Assembly (NCBI GenBank): GCA_027295245.1 | Contig: JAPULF010000428.1 | Span: 1 to 5,003, forward strand | Reading direction: 5' to 3' | Source of the DNA: Planctomycetota bacterium | Lineage (GTDB): Bacteria > Planctomycetota > Phycisphaerae > UBA1845 > UTPLA1 | Length of the DNA: 5,003 nt | Shown: one piece after another, positions 1 to 5,003 of the stretch | Numbering within the stretch: position 1 is the first letter of the stretch | Layout of the letters: each line of letters opens with the position of its first letter | The notes under the pieces: generated by a model | What the model was told of the DNA's origin: nothing | Seen by the model: only the letters and a program-made list of their open reading frames with translations | The model's database searches: none | Made by a program: the position numbers and the translations under genes

Positions 1-1
1 C

Positions 2-718
2 TTTCGAGGCCTGAATCTCTCCTTTGAATTGCGCGAATCTCTCGTGAAGCATCGCACGAGATACGATCGCCCGAATCCGGACGGGCGGTCCGATCCCTTG
101 ATCGGGCCGCTCCTCGAAGTCGGACCGGGCGCTCCGTTGGAGGGGCAGGTCGCCAACCTGGCCGATGTGATGGCCTATACCCTCCACGATGTCGAGGACG
201 GCATCGGCGACGGGGCGCTGGACGAGTCGGCCTTGGCGCAAAGTGCCTTGTGGCGGGATGCTTCCGAGGGCATTGGGCCGGGGTCCGCGCTCCGGGCCAT
301 ACGTCGCCCAATCCTGGATCGGCTCGCGAATCGCCTCCTTGTTGATGCCGCCGCGGAAAGCCGCCGTCGGATAGGCCGGGCCGGAATAGGCACTGTCCAG
401 GATGTTCGAAACTGCGAATCAGAATTGGTCGCGTTCTCACCCGGTGTCGAGGCCGGAGTCGAGGAACTCCACAGGGTGCTGGTCGAAAGGGTCTACCGGA
501 ACCATCGTGTCGTCCGGATGGACAGCAAGGCCCGACGCATCATCCGGGAACTGTTCGAGGCGTATTCGGCCGAAACGCAACTGATACCCGAGCGGTTTCG
601 CGAAAGGATACCGGACCAAGGCGCCCACCGCGTGATCTGCGACTACATCGCCGGAATGACTGATCCGTTCTGCCAGTTGGAACACCAGCGAGTGTTCGCC
701 CCGTTTCATTTCGAATAG
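2..718 (+). CDS. dgt: dGTPase-like HD-domain dNTP triphosphohydrolase, C-terminal part (5' end outside window)
   Basis: This family removes the intact triphosphate from dNTPs, giving a deoxynucleoside and tripolyphosphate in the cytoplasm, and so helps control dNTP pools. The frame is open from the window edge; the visible part is 238 residues, starting FRGLNLSFELRESLVKH, the conserved segment before the last metal-binding Asp. The signature LADVMAYTLHDVEDG follows at about residues 53-67, with Asp55 the likely final ligand of the HD metal site. YRNHRVVR (about 165-172) and DYIAGMTDPFCQLEHQRVF near the C-terminus are also typical of the family. The other HD ligands (H, HD) must lie upstream, so an intact active site cannot be confirmed. 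Family members are usually about 350-400 residues, so roughly 120-160 are missing. A TTG at 29 is in frame but internal to the conserved segment and is not the start. Family assignment is firm; the preferred dNTP cannot be told from this fragment. Confidence 0.9.
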   Translation, partial: FRGLNLSFELRESLVKHRTRYDRPNPDGRSDPLIGPLLEVGPGAPLEGQVANLADVMAYTLHDVEDGIGDGALDESALAQSALWRDASEGIGPGSALRAIRRPILDRLANRLLVDAAAESRRRIGRAGIGTVQDVRNCESELVAFSPGVEAGVEELHRVLVERVYRNHRVVRMDSKARRIIRELFEAYSAETQLIPERFRERIPDQGAHRVICDYIAGMTDPFCQLEHQRVFAPFHFE

Positions 719-749
719 CGGCATCCGCGGGATCCCGGTGCGGGCGGGA

Positions 750-778
750 TTGACGCGCCCCTCGAGAATGGCGAGAAT
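750..778 (+). promoter_or_regulatory. Possible sigma70-type promoter for the secreted-protein gene
   Basis: TTGACG at 750-755 (5 of 6 matches to TTGACA) is followed after 17 bp by GAGAAT at 773-778 (4 of 6 matches to TATAAT). Transcription would begin near 785, inside the inverted repeat at 779-799, leaving a leader of about 60 nt before the ATG at 844. Assigned by motif and spacing only; such matches arise by chance fairly often. Confidence 0.3.
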
Positions 779-799
779 ATCCGTCTTCATTAGACGGAT
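779..799 (+). repeat. Perfect 8-bp inverted repeat between dgt and the secreted-protein gene
   Basis: The arms ATCCGTCT (779-786) and AGACGGAT (792-799) are perfect reverse complements around a 5-nt loop (TCATT). It lies 60 bp after the dgt stop and 44 bp before the next start. No run of T follows the right arm, so it is not a classical intrinsic terminator. It could be a terminator of the U-less kind, a leader hairpin, or a palindromic protein-binding site. Confidence 0.4.
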
Positions 800-830
800 C
801 TCCGGACAAAGTCACGTGTTGAAATAATGC

Positions 831-834
831 AAGG
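831..834 (+). promoter_or_regulatory. Weak ribosome binding site that decides the start at 844
   Basis: AAGG at 831-834 lies 9 nt before the ATG at 844, a workable spacing. The in-frame TTG at 835 directly abuts AAGG with no spacer, so it is a poor start. Choosing ATG 844 also gives a clean signal peptide beginning MSTRIL. Confidence 0.5.
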
Positions 835-843
835 TTGAACGGC

Positions 844-1860
844 ATGTCCACTCGAATACTGAATCTCGCAATCGTGTGCTTCCTGTGTCCTCCGGCACTC
901 CTGGCTCAACAGCCGAACGACGCCAAGAATATCGATCCGGCAGATCGCAAATGGAGCGACGCCCGTGTCGAGTTCATTCGCGATGCCTACGGACTCAGCC
1001 AGGATCAGGCAAGAAAGTTCTCCGATAGGCTCATGAGTCTTTGGAATGACCAGCGCCAATATCAATTCGAAACCAACGTCACGCTCCGCGGAATCAGATC
1101 GGCCATGCGCGACGTGACGGCTACGAATCTCGTCGCGCCGGCACGTCGCATGGCGTTTCTCGCCAAGTTCGAACGACAAAAGTTCGAGTTCGTTTACCTG
1201 AAGGCCCCCATGAGTTTTGCGAGCGTCCTGAAAGGCGTCGAGGCGGACCTGTCGCCCGAGCAAGTCAAGGCCGGCCGCGACAAACTGAAGAAGTCGTTTA
1301 AAGGCGCCGCCGAATTCTCACCCAATACGGTGGATTGGGATTTGCGAAGACCGGTCGAAATGCCCAGCATGGCTCTCAAGAAAAAGCCACCGATTCCGGC
1401 GTTTGAGCCCATGGACGAAACCGATCCGCCGCCCGTGCCGCCCAGTAACAAGACCACCCAGCTCACCCAGAAACCGAAACCGCCTACGGCCAGGACCATC
1501 ACGCCCCCGGTTGCAAAGCCACCCCCGAAACCGCTCGGACCGGCGCCGCCCGTGGAGCAGTGGGCCGGGCTCGTCAATCAAACAACCGCCAAGTACAAGT
1601 TCACCACGGTGCAGAGCACCAAGGCCCAGGCCATTTTGACCCAGTGTCGAGACAAGGCCTCCGCGCACGAAAAAGAGAATGAGGCGGCCTATCAGCAGGC
1701 GGCAGCGATCGCCGACGTGGACGAGCGGGCCGCCAAGCTTCGCTCCCTCAATCTCAAGCTGGATACGCTTTACGATCAACTCGCCAAGCGCGTCGAGTCC
1801 CTTGCGACGTTGGAACAAAAGCAGGCGGTCGTCGACACGGAAGAGGCCGGCGGAGCGTAA
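844..1860 (+). CDS. Exported protein of unknown function: two helical Spy/LTxxQ-like segments with a proline-rich linker
   Basis: I do not recognise a named family for this 338-residue protein. Residues 1-21 look like a Sec signal peptide: Arg4, then a hydrophobic core (about 5-20), with likely cleavage after ALLA before QQP. Segment 1 (about 37-155) is charged and helical, with YGLSQDQARKFSDRL at 49-63 and a second element ADLSPEQVKAGRDKL at 134-148, both recalling the LTxxQ elements of Spy/CpxP-like periplasmic proteins. Residues about 174-240 are a Pro/Lys/Thr-rich, probably extended linker (PPPVPP, KPKPPTA, KPPPKP). Segment 2 (about 241-330) is helical again, with YKFTTVQSTKAQAILTQCRDKA at 251-272, which echoes segment 1, and ends LATLEQKQAVV. 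Metal binding or chaperone-like activity by analogy with Spy would be a guess. It ends 69 bp before tdh on the same strand and could be co-transcribed. Exported status is fairly sure; the Spy resemblance is only a pattern. Confidence 0.8.
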   Translation: MSTRILNLAIVCFLCPPALLAQQPNDAKNIDPADRKWSDARVEFIRDAYGLSQDQARKFSDRLMSLWNDQRQYQFETNVTLRGIRSAMRDVTATNLVAPARRMAFLAKFERQKFEFVYLKAPMSFASVLKGVEADLSPEQVKAGRDKLKKSFKGAAEFSPNTVDWDLRRPVEMPSMALKKKPPIPAFEPMDETDPPPVPPSNKTTQLTQKPKPPTARTITPPVAKPPPKPLGPAPPVEQWAGLVNQTTAKYKFTTVQSTKAQAILTQCRDKASAHEKENEAAYQQAAAIADVDERAAKLRSLNLKLDTLYDQLAKRVESLATLEQKQAVVDTEEAGGA

Positions 1861-1929
1861 CGCCCGGCCCTCGATCGAGCCGGAACCCAGGGTCAATACC
1901 GGCCGCGCAATTATCGTTGGGCACTCCAC

Positions 1930-2952
1930 GTGAGAAGATCGGTCATACTGATCACCGGGGCCAACGGCGAAATCGGTCACGGTCTCGTCAATCACTTCGG
2001 TCGAACGTCCGACCACGCGATTCTGGCGCTGGACCTCAAGCCGCTGGACGATTCCTTGAAGTGTAGCGGCGTGGATTCCATCGTCGGCGACATCCTGGAC
2101 GACGATTTGATCCAGCGGATCGTCAGCGAATACGAAATCAACGCGATCTATCACCTCGCCGCGCTCTTGAGCACCCGCGCCGAGTACACACCCGACATCG
2201 CCCATCGCGTTAACGTGGAAGGAACGTTGAACCTCCTCAAACTCGCACACGAACAGTCCCGTTGGCAGGAACGCGAGGTCAAGTTCCTGTTTCCGAGTTC
2301 GATTGCGGTCTACGGCCTGCCCGATCGCGCCACCAAGGATCGCGCTGGCCGCCTCCGCGAGGAAGAGTGGAACCTTCCGACCACCATGTATGGTTGCAAC
2401 AAACTCTATTGCGAACAACTCGGACGGTACTATGCCCTTCATCACCGGCAGCTCGCCGCCGATCGCACGCCCGGCGGGATCGACTTCCGGGCCGTGCGGT
2501 TTCCCGGTCTGATCAGCGCCGAGACCATGCCCGCCGGTGGAACCAGCGACTTCGCCGCCGAGATGGTTCACGCGGCGGCGCGCGGTGAGCCGTACGATTG
2601 TTTTGTCGACGAGGACGCCCGGCTTCCATTCCTGGTCATGCCGGACGCGATCAAGGCCATGACGACCATTGCCGCGGCCCCCAAGGAAAACTTGACCCAG
2701 AGCGTGTACAACGTCGGCGCCTTCAGCCTCAGTGCCGGAGAGATTCGTGACCGTGTGCTCGGGGCGTTTCCGGATGCCAGGGTCTCGTTTGCGCCCGACC
2801 GACCGCGAAACTGCATAGTAAATAGCTGGCCCGCGGACATAGACGACAGCCGGGCCCGCCGCGAATGGAACTGGAGTCCGGACTACGACGTCGACAAGGC
2901 GTTCGGGGAATACCTCGCCCCCGGTGTGAGGAACGGGCTGCGGAATCCGTGA
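1930..2952 (+). CDS. tdh: NAD-dependent L-threonine 3-dehydrogenase, short-chain (SDR) type
   Basis: Predicted to oxidise L-threonine with NAD+ to 2-amino-3-oxobutyrate in the cytoplasm, the first step of threonine conversion to glycine. It is an extended SDR (epimerase-like) protein of 340 residues, unrelated in fold family to the zinc-dependent Tdh of E. coli. A Rossmann motif GANGEIG is at 10-16, and Asp35 at the end of the second strand fits NAD rather than NADP. The catalytic set is Ser123/Ser124 in FPSSIAVYG with Tyr154 and Lys158 in MYGCNK. Marks of this subgroup are RFPGLIS (190-196), GGTSDFA (203-209), LPFLVMPDAI (232-241) and SWPADIDDSRAR (299-310). About 8 extra residues appear near 174-183. 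The GTG start is chosen because the Rossmann strand begins at once and no other plausible start lies between the upstream stop and it; no clear Shine-Dalgarno is visible. The neighbour kbl, 25 bp downstream, supports threonine dehydrogenase over a sugar-nucleotide epimerase. Confidence 0.87.
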   Translation: MRRSVILITGANGEIGHGLVNHFGRTSDHAILALDLKPLDDSLKCSGVDSIVGDILDDDLIQRIVSEYEINAIYHLAALLSTRAEYTPDIAHRVNVEGTLNLLKLAHEQSRWQEREVKFLFPSSIAVYGLPDRATKDRAGRLREEEWNLPTTMYGCNKLYCEQLGRYYALHHRQLAADRTPGGIDFRAVRFPGLISAETMPAGGTSDFAAEMVHAAARGEPYDCFVDEDARLPFLVMPDAIKAMTTIAAAPKENLTQSVYNVGAFSLSAGEIRDRVLGAFPDARVSFAPDRPRNCIVNSWPADIDDSRARREWNWSPDYDVDKAFGEYLAPGVRNGLRNP

Positions 2953-2966
2953 GCGCCTCGAGCAGC

Positions 2967-2972
2967 GAGGAG
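2967..2972 (+). promoter_or_regulatory. Strong Shine-Dalgarno of kbl
   Basis: GAGGAG ends 5 nt before the ATG at 2978. It lies in the 25-bp gap after the tdh stop, so kbl can be translated efficiently from a shared tdh-kbl transcript. Confidence 0.75.
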
Positions 2973-2977
2973 TCGGC

Positions 2978-4168
2978 ATGACGAATGGAATATGGCGGCG
3001 GATCGACGACGACCTGGACGGCATGCGCCGGGCGGGTCAGTACAAGCGACTGAAGAACCTGATGCGCCCCATGGGTCCGGAGTCCGAGATAGAAGGCGCC
3101 GGAAACGTCGTAGTGCTTTGTTCCAATGACTATCTCGGCCTGGCGAATCACCCCGAGGTGGTAACCGCCGCGATCGACGCCCAAAAGCGGTGGGGGGCCG
3201 GGACCGGTTCGGTGCGATTCATCTGCGGCACGTTCGACTATCACCGTGAAGTCGAGGAGAAAATCGCCGACCTGTCGGCAAGCGAAGCCGCCACCACCTA
3301 CGTATCCTGCTGGAACGCGAATGAAGCCGTGATTCCCACCCTGATGACGATCGCCGGCGACTCGGTGATCGCCGTCAGCGACGCCTTGAATCACGCATCC
3401 ATCATCGACGCCGTTCGGCTCGGTCGACAGATGAACAAGTCCGCCCAAAGCCGGATCTACAAGCACTCCGACATGGACGATCTCGAGAACCGCCTGAAAG
3501 AGGCCGCGGCAATCAAGACCAAGCTTGTGATCACCGACGGCGTCTTCAGCATGGAAGGAGACATCGCCAAACTCGACCGCATCCACGCCCTCTGCGCGGA
3601 ACACGATGCACTGCTCATCGTGGACGATTCTCACGGCGTGGGTGTCTGCGGTCCGACCGGCCGCGGCGTGGCCGAGCACTACGGCCTGCACGGCAAGATC
3701 GATTGCCTGACCGGCACGCTGGGCAAGGCGTTGGGCGGGGCCGCCGGAGGATACGTCGCCTCGCGAAAGAACCTGATCGACCTGATGGTCCAAAAGTCGC
3801 GCCCGCAGATTTTCTCAAACGCCCTCCCGCCCGCCACCGCCGGCGCTGCCCGGGCCGCCATCGACATCCTGACCCGCGATTCGAGCCGCATCGAGAAGCT
3901 GCGGTCGAATGTCGGCTACATGAGAAGCGGCCTGAAGGCCCGTGGATTCGAAACGATGGAGGGCCCCAGCGCCATCACCCCCATTATCCTGGGAGAGACT
4001 GCCAAGGCGATCGCCGCCAGCCGGCGTCTCCTCGAACTCGGCGTATTTGTGATCGGCTTCGGCTACCCCGTGGTCCCCGAAGGCACGGCCCGGTTGCGGG
4101 TCCAGATCTCCGCCGCCCACGAAAAGGAACATCTCGATCGGGCATTGGACGCCTTCCAAAAGCTGTAG
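2978..4168 (+). CDS. kbl: 2-amino-3-ketobutyrate CoA ligase (glycine C-acetyltransferase)
   Basis: A PLP enzyme of the alpha-oxoamine synthase group. It is predicted to cleave 2-amino-3-oxobutyrate with CoA into glycine and acetyl-CoA in the cytoplasm, completing the pathway begun by tdh just upstream. The 396-residue length is normal. Visible landmarks: SNDYLGLANHP (49-59); GAGTGSVRFICGTFDYHREVE (73-93); DALNHASIIDAVRL (135-148), with His139 expected to stack on PLP; TDGVFSMEGDIA (186-197); VDDSHGVG (215-222), with Asp216 as the probable pyridine-nitrogen contact; TLGKALGG (247-254), with Lys250 the Schiff-base lysine; and PVVPEGTARLRVQ (364-376). The usual SCFDANGG stretch reads SCWNANEA here (110-117). 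BioF, 5-aminolevulinate synthase and serine palmitoyltransferase are relatives, but the tdh partner and the DDSH and PVVP motifs favour Kbl. The ATG start has a strong GAGGAG site 5 nt upstream. Confidence 0.92.
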   Translation: MTNGIWRRIDDDLDGMRRAGQYKRLKNLMRPMGPESEIEGAGNVVVLCSNDYLGLANHPEVVTAAIDAQKRWGAGTGSVRFICGTFDYHREVEEKIADLSASEAATTYVSCWNANEAVIPTLMTIAGDSVIAVSDALNHASIIDAVRLGRQMNKSAQSRIYKHSDMDDLENRLKEAAAIKTKLVITDGVFSMEGDIAKLDRIHALCAEHDALLIVDDSHGVGVCGPTGRGVAEHYGLHGKIDCLTGTLGKALGGAAGGYVASRKNLIDLMVQKSRPQIFSNALPPATAGAARAAIDILTRDSSRIEKLRSNVGYMRSGLKARGFETMEGPSAITPIILGETAKAIAASRRLLELGVFVIGFGYPVVPEGTARLRVQISAAHEKEHLDRALDAFQKL

Positions 4169-4190
4169 ATCGGGCGTGCGAAAGGAAATA

Positions 4191-4220
4191 CCCGTTTCAA
4201 CCTTGAGCGCTTGAACCGGG
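4191..4220 (+). repeat. Imperfect inverted repeat downstream of kbl (possible terminator or operator)
   Basis: The arms CCCGTTTCAA (4191-4200) and TTGAACCGGG (4211-4220) pair over 9 of 10 positions with one internal mismatch, around a 10-nt loop. It begins 22 bp after the kbl stop, as a terminator would, but no T-run follows. The loop holds TTGAGC, the -35 candidate of the next gene, so an operator role is equally possible. Confidence 0.4.
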
Positions 4221-4232
4221 CTTCGATATACT
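4203..4232 (+). promoter_or_regulatory. Candidate sigma70-type promoter for the PhnD-like lipoprotein gene
   Basis: TTGAGC (4203-4208, 4 of 6 matches to the -35 consensus) and TATACT (4227-4232, 5 of 6 matches to the -10) are separated by 18 bp. The predicted start of transcription, near 4239, leaves a leader of about 50 nt before the ATG at 4290. A separate promoter fits with this gene being functionally distinct from tdh-kbl. A closer -35 alternative, TTGAAC at 4211, is only 10 bp from the -10 and is too near to be used. Confidence 0.45.
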
Positions 4233-4277
4233 CCCCGACGAAATGGTTCACCCAACCGGGTCGCCACAGCATTCGAT

Positions 4278-4282
4278 GGAGG
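4278..4282 (+). promoter_or_regulatory. Shine-Dalgarno of the PhnD-like lipoprotein gene
   Basis: GGAGG lies 7 nt before the ATG at 4290. It fixes this start, which immediately opens a lipoprotein signal sequence. Confidence 0.75.
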
Positions 4283-4289
4283 TTTTGAC

Positions 4290-5003
4290 ATGACATCGCG
4301 AATCGTTTCGATGATGGGACTCGCACTCCTTACCGCTGCCGCGGGATGCAACCAACCCACGATGGATCCGAACGCAGTCACGATCGGTTCCACCAAGCCG
4401 GTGTACTTCGGCTTGCCCAAGGAGTTTCGGGCGCTGCACGCCGGACTTGAAAAGCACCTCGAAAGGCCGGTCCGATTCGTGGCCCAGTCGAATGGCGAAG
4501 CGCTCGGGTTGCAACTCGAGCAGGGCAACTACGCGTGCGCCCTGATGTCGTCGTTGGAATACTCCCAAGTGGCGGACCCAAGCGGGCTGACGCTCGTCGC
4601 GTCGGCATTGAACTCCGCGGGCAAGACCTCCCGAAAGGGGTTCATCCTCGCCAGGAAGGGCTGCGAAGTAAAATCGATCGCGGACTGCAAGGGCCGTCGC
4701 TTTGCGTTCGGCGCCCATGGCGATCTCCTGACCGATATCGCCGCACGGGCGGCCCTCGAAAAAGGAGGCGTCCCGGTCGGCGAACTCCTGGCCGAACTCC
4801 TGACGCCGCCGCCGTTCGGCAGGGACGGGCGGCTCTACATGGGCAAGGATGTCGCCAAGACGATCCTGCAAGATCCCACGGTCAACGTCGGCGTTGTGGA
4901 CGAACTCGCATTCCAGGCGATGCCGGATACCGGAGGCAACTTCATCAGGGGACCGTCCAAGGATCAGTTCGTAAAGCTGGGAGAGACCGAGGCCGTTCCG
5001 GAA
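4290..5003 (+). CDS. PhnD-like phosphate/phosphonate-type ABC transporter substrate-binding lipoprotein (3' end outside window)
   Basis: Predicted solute-capture lipoprotein of the PhnD family (periplasmic binding protein of phosphonate, phosphite or phosphate importers). 238 residues are visible without a stop. Residues 1-20 form a lipoprotein signal: MTSRIV, a hydrophobic core, then a lipobox AAGC with Cys20 as the lipidated residue. The first strand VTIGSTKP (30-37) is followed by an amphipathic segment LHAGLEKHLERPVRFV (49-64). QLEQGNYACALMSSLEY (75-91) matches the family's stretch where the binding protein senses the ligand. VKSIADCKGRRFAFG (127-141) is the clearest family signature. GKDVAKTILQDPTVNVGVVDELAF (185-208) corresponds to the second-lobe helix and 'aVDD' strand, and KLGETEAVPE at the edge resembles the usual E/S-x-x-IP motif. 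Family members run to about 290-320 residues, so some 50-80 are missing. The ligand cannot be assigned, and a role as a stand-alone sensor partner is possible. No transporter permease or ATPase gene is in view. Confidence 0.82.
   Translation, partial: MTSRIVSMMGLALLTAAAGCNQPTMDPNAVTIGSTKPVYFGLPKEFRALHAGLEKHLERPVRFVAQSNGEALGLQLEQGNYACALMSSLEYSQVADPSGLTLVASALNSAGKTSRKGFILARKGCEVKSIADCKGRRFAFGAHGDLLTDIAARAALEKGGVPVGELLAELLTPPPFGRDGRLYMGKDVAKTILQDPTVNVGVVDELAFQAMPDTGGNFIRGPSKDQFVKLGETEAVPE
4781..4804 (+). repeat. 12-bp tandem duplication inside the PhnD-like gene
   Basis: CGAACTCCTG occurs at 4781-4790 and again at 4793-4802, a period of 12 bp, so the reading frame is kept. It encodes ELLAELLT (residues 165-172), just after the VKSIADCKG domain segment. 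It looks like a small in-frame duplication lengthening a helix. Confidence 0.6.

Noticed and set aside
437..790. Minus-strand open frame starting MKTDILAILEGRV, which reaches beyond the dgt stop
   Set aside because: Most of it is antisense to conserved dGTPase motifs (YRNHR, DYIAGMTD), and the 72 bp outside dgt are too short to argue for a gene.
835..843. TTG at 835 as start of the secreted-protein gene
   Set aside because: AAGG would abut it with no spacer; ATG 844 has a 9-nt spacing and starts a normal signal peptide.
1864..1883. Palindrome CTCGATCGAG with flanking CCGG copies after the secreted-protein gene, as a terminator
   Set aside because: The arms do not extend into a continuous stem with a usable loop, and no T-run follows.
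1318..3024. Long minus-strand open frame of 568 codons antisense to the secreted-protein gene and tdh
   Set aside because: It lies opposite two genes with clear protein signatures, spans their intergenic gap, shows no recognisable domain, and has the Gly/Val/Arg/Asp-rich composition typical of the antisense of GC-rich coding sequence.
2729..3793. Minus-strand open frame of 354 codons opposite kbl
   Set aside because: It is a shadow of kbl, whose catalytic motifs are all on the plus strand; its low-complexity composition has no domain pattern.
3815..4871. Minus-strand open frames of 237 and 207 codons (3815-4528 and 4248-4871) opposite the PhnD-like gene
   Set aside because: The plus strand here has a Shine-Dalgarno, a lipobox and the PhnD signature, with an uninterrupted frame from 4290 to the window edge; the minus frames show no family features.

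Overview
The window is a GC-rich (roughly 60% by eye), densely packed bacterial chromosomal segment with every supported gene on the + strand. Gene content and style suggest a free-living, GC-rich bacterium: a dGTPase-like HD hydrolase, a secreted helical protein with a proline-rich linker, a short-chain-type threonine dehydrogenase paired with a CoA ligase, and a PhnD-like lipoprotein. Planctomycetota is my best guess, but this is an inference from style and not from a marker gene. The lipoprotein and secreted-protein signals imply an envelope with an export system and probably a periplasm.

Layout. (1) 2-718: the C-terminal two-thirds of a deoxyguanosinetriphosphate triphosphohydrolase-like protein (dgt family), cut by the left edge. 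(2) 719-843: an intergenic region with a perfect 8-bp inverted repeat and a possible sigma70-type promoter. (3) 844-1860: an exported protein of unknown function, made of two helical Spy/LTxxQ-like segments joined by a proline-rich linker. (4) 1930-2952 and 2978-4168: a two-gene unit encoding an SDR-type L-threonine 3-dehydrogenase and 2-amino-3-ketobutyrate CoA ligase (glycine C-acetyltransferase). (5) 4169-4289: an intergenic region with an imperfect inverted repeat whose loop contains the -35 of a good promoter candidate. (6) 4290 to the right edge: a lipoprotein resembling the PhnD family of phosphate/phosphonate ABC-transporter binding proteins, cut by the window end.

How the genes work together. 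The clear functional unit is tdh-kbl. The dehydrogenase oxidises L-threonine with NAD+ to 2-amino-3-oxobutyrate, which is unstable, and the PLP enzyme cleaves it with CoA to glycine and acetyl-CoA. The secreted protein lies 69 bp upstream on the same strand and could share the transcript, but nothing ties it to threonine metabolism. The dgt-like gene (nucleotide-pool control) and the PhnD-like gene (solute capture) look like independent neighbours.

I found no tRNA, rRNA, CRISPR array, insertion sequence or phage-like gene. I see no convincing new multi-gene system. The least explained items are the two-domain secreted protein and the inverted repeat wrapped around the promoter of the PhnD-like gene.
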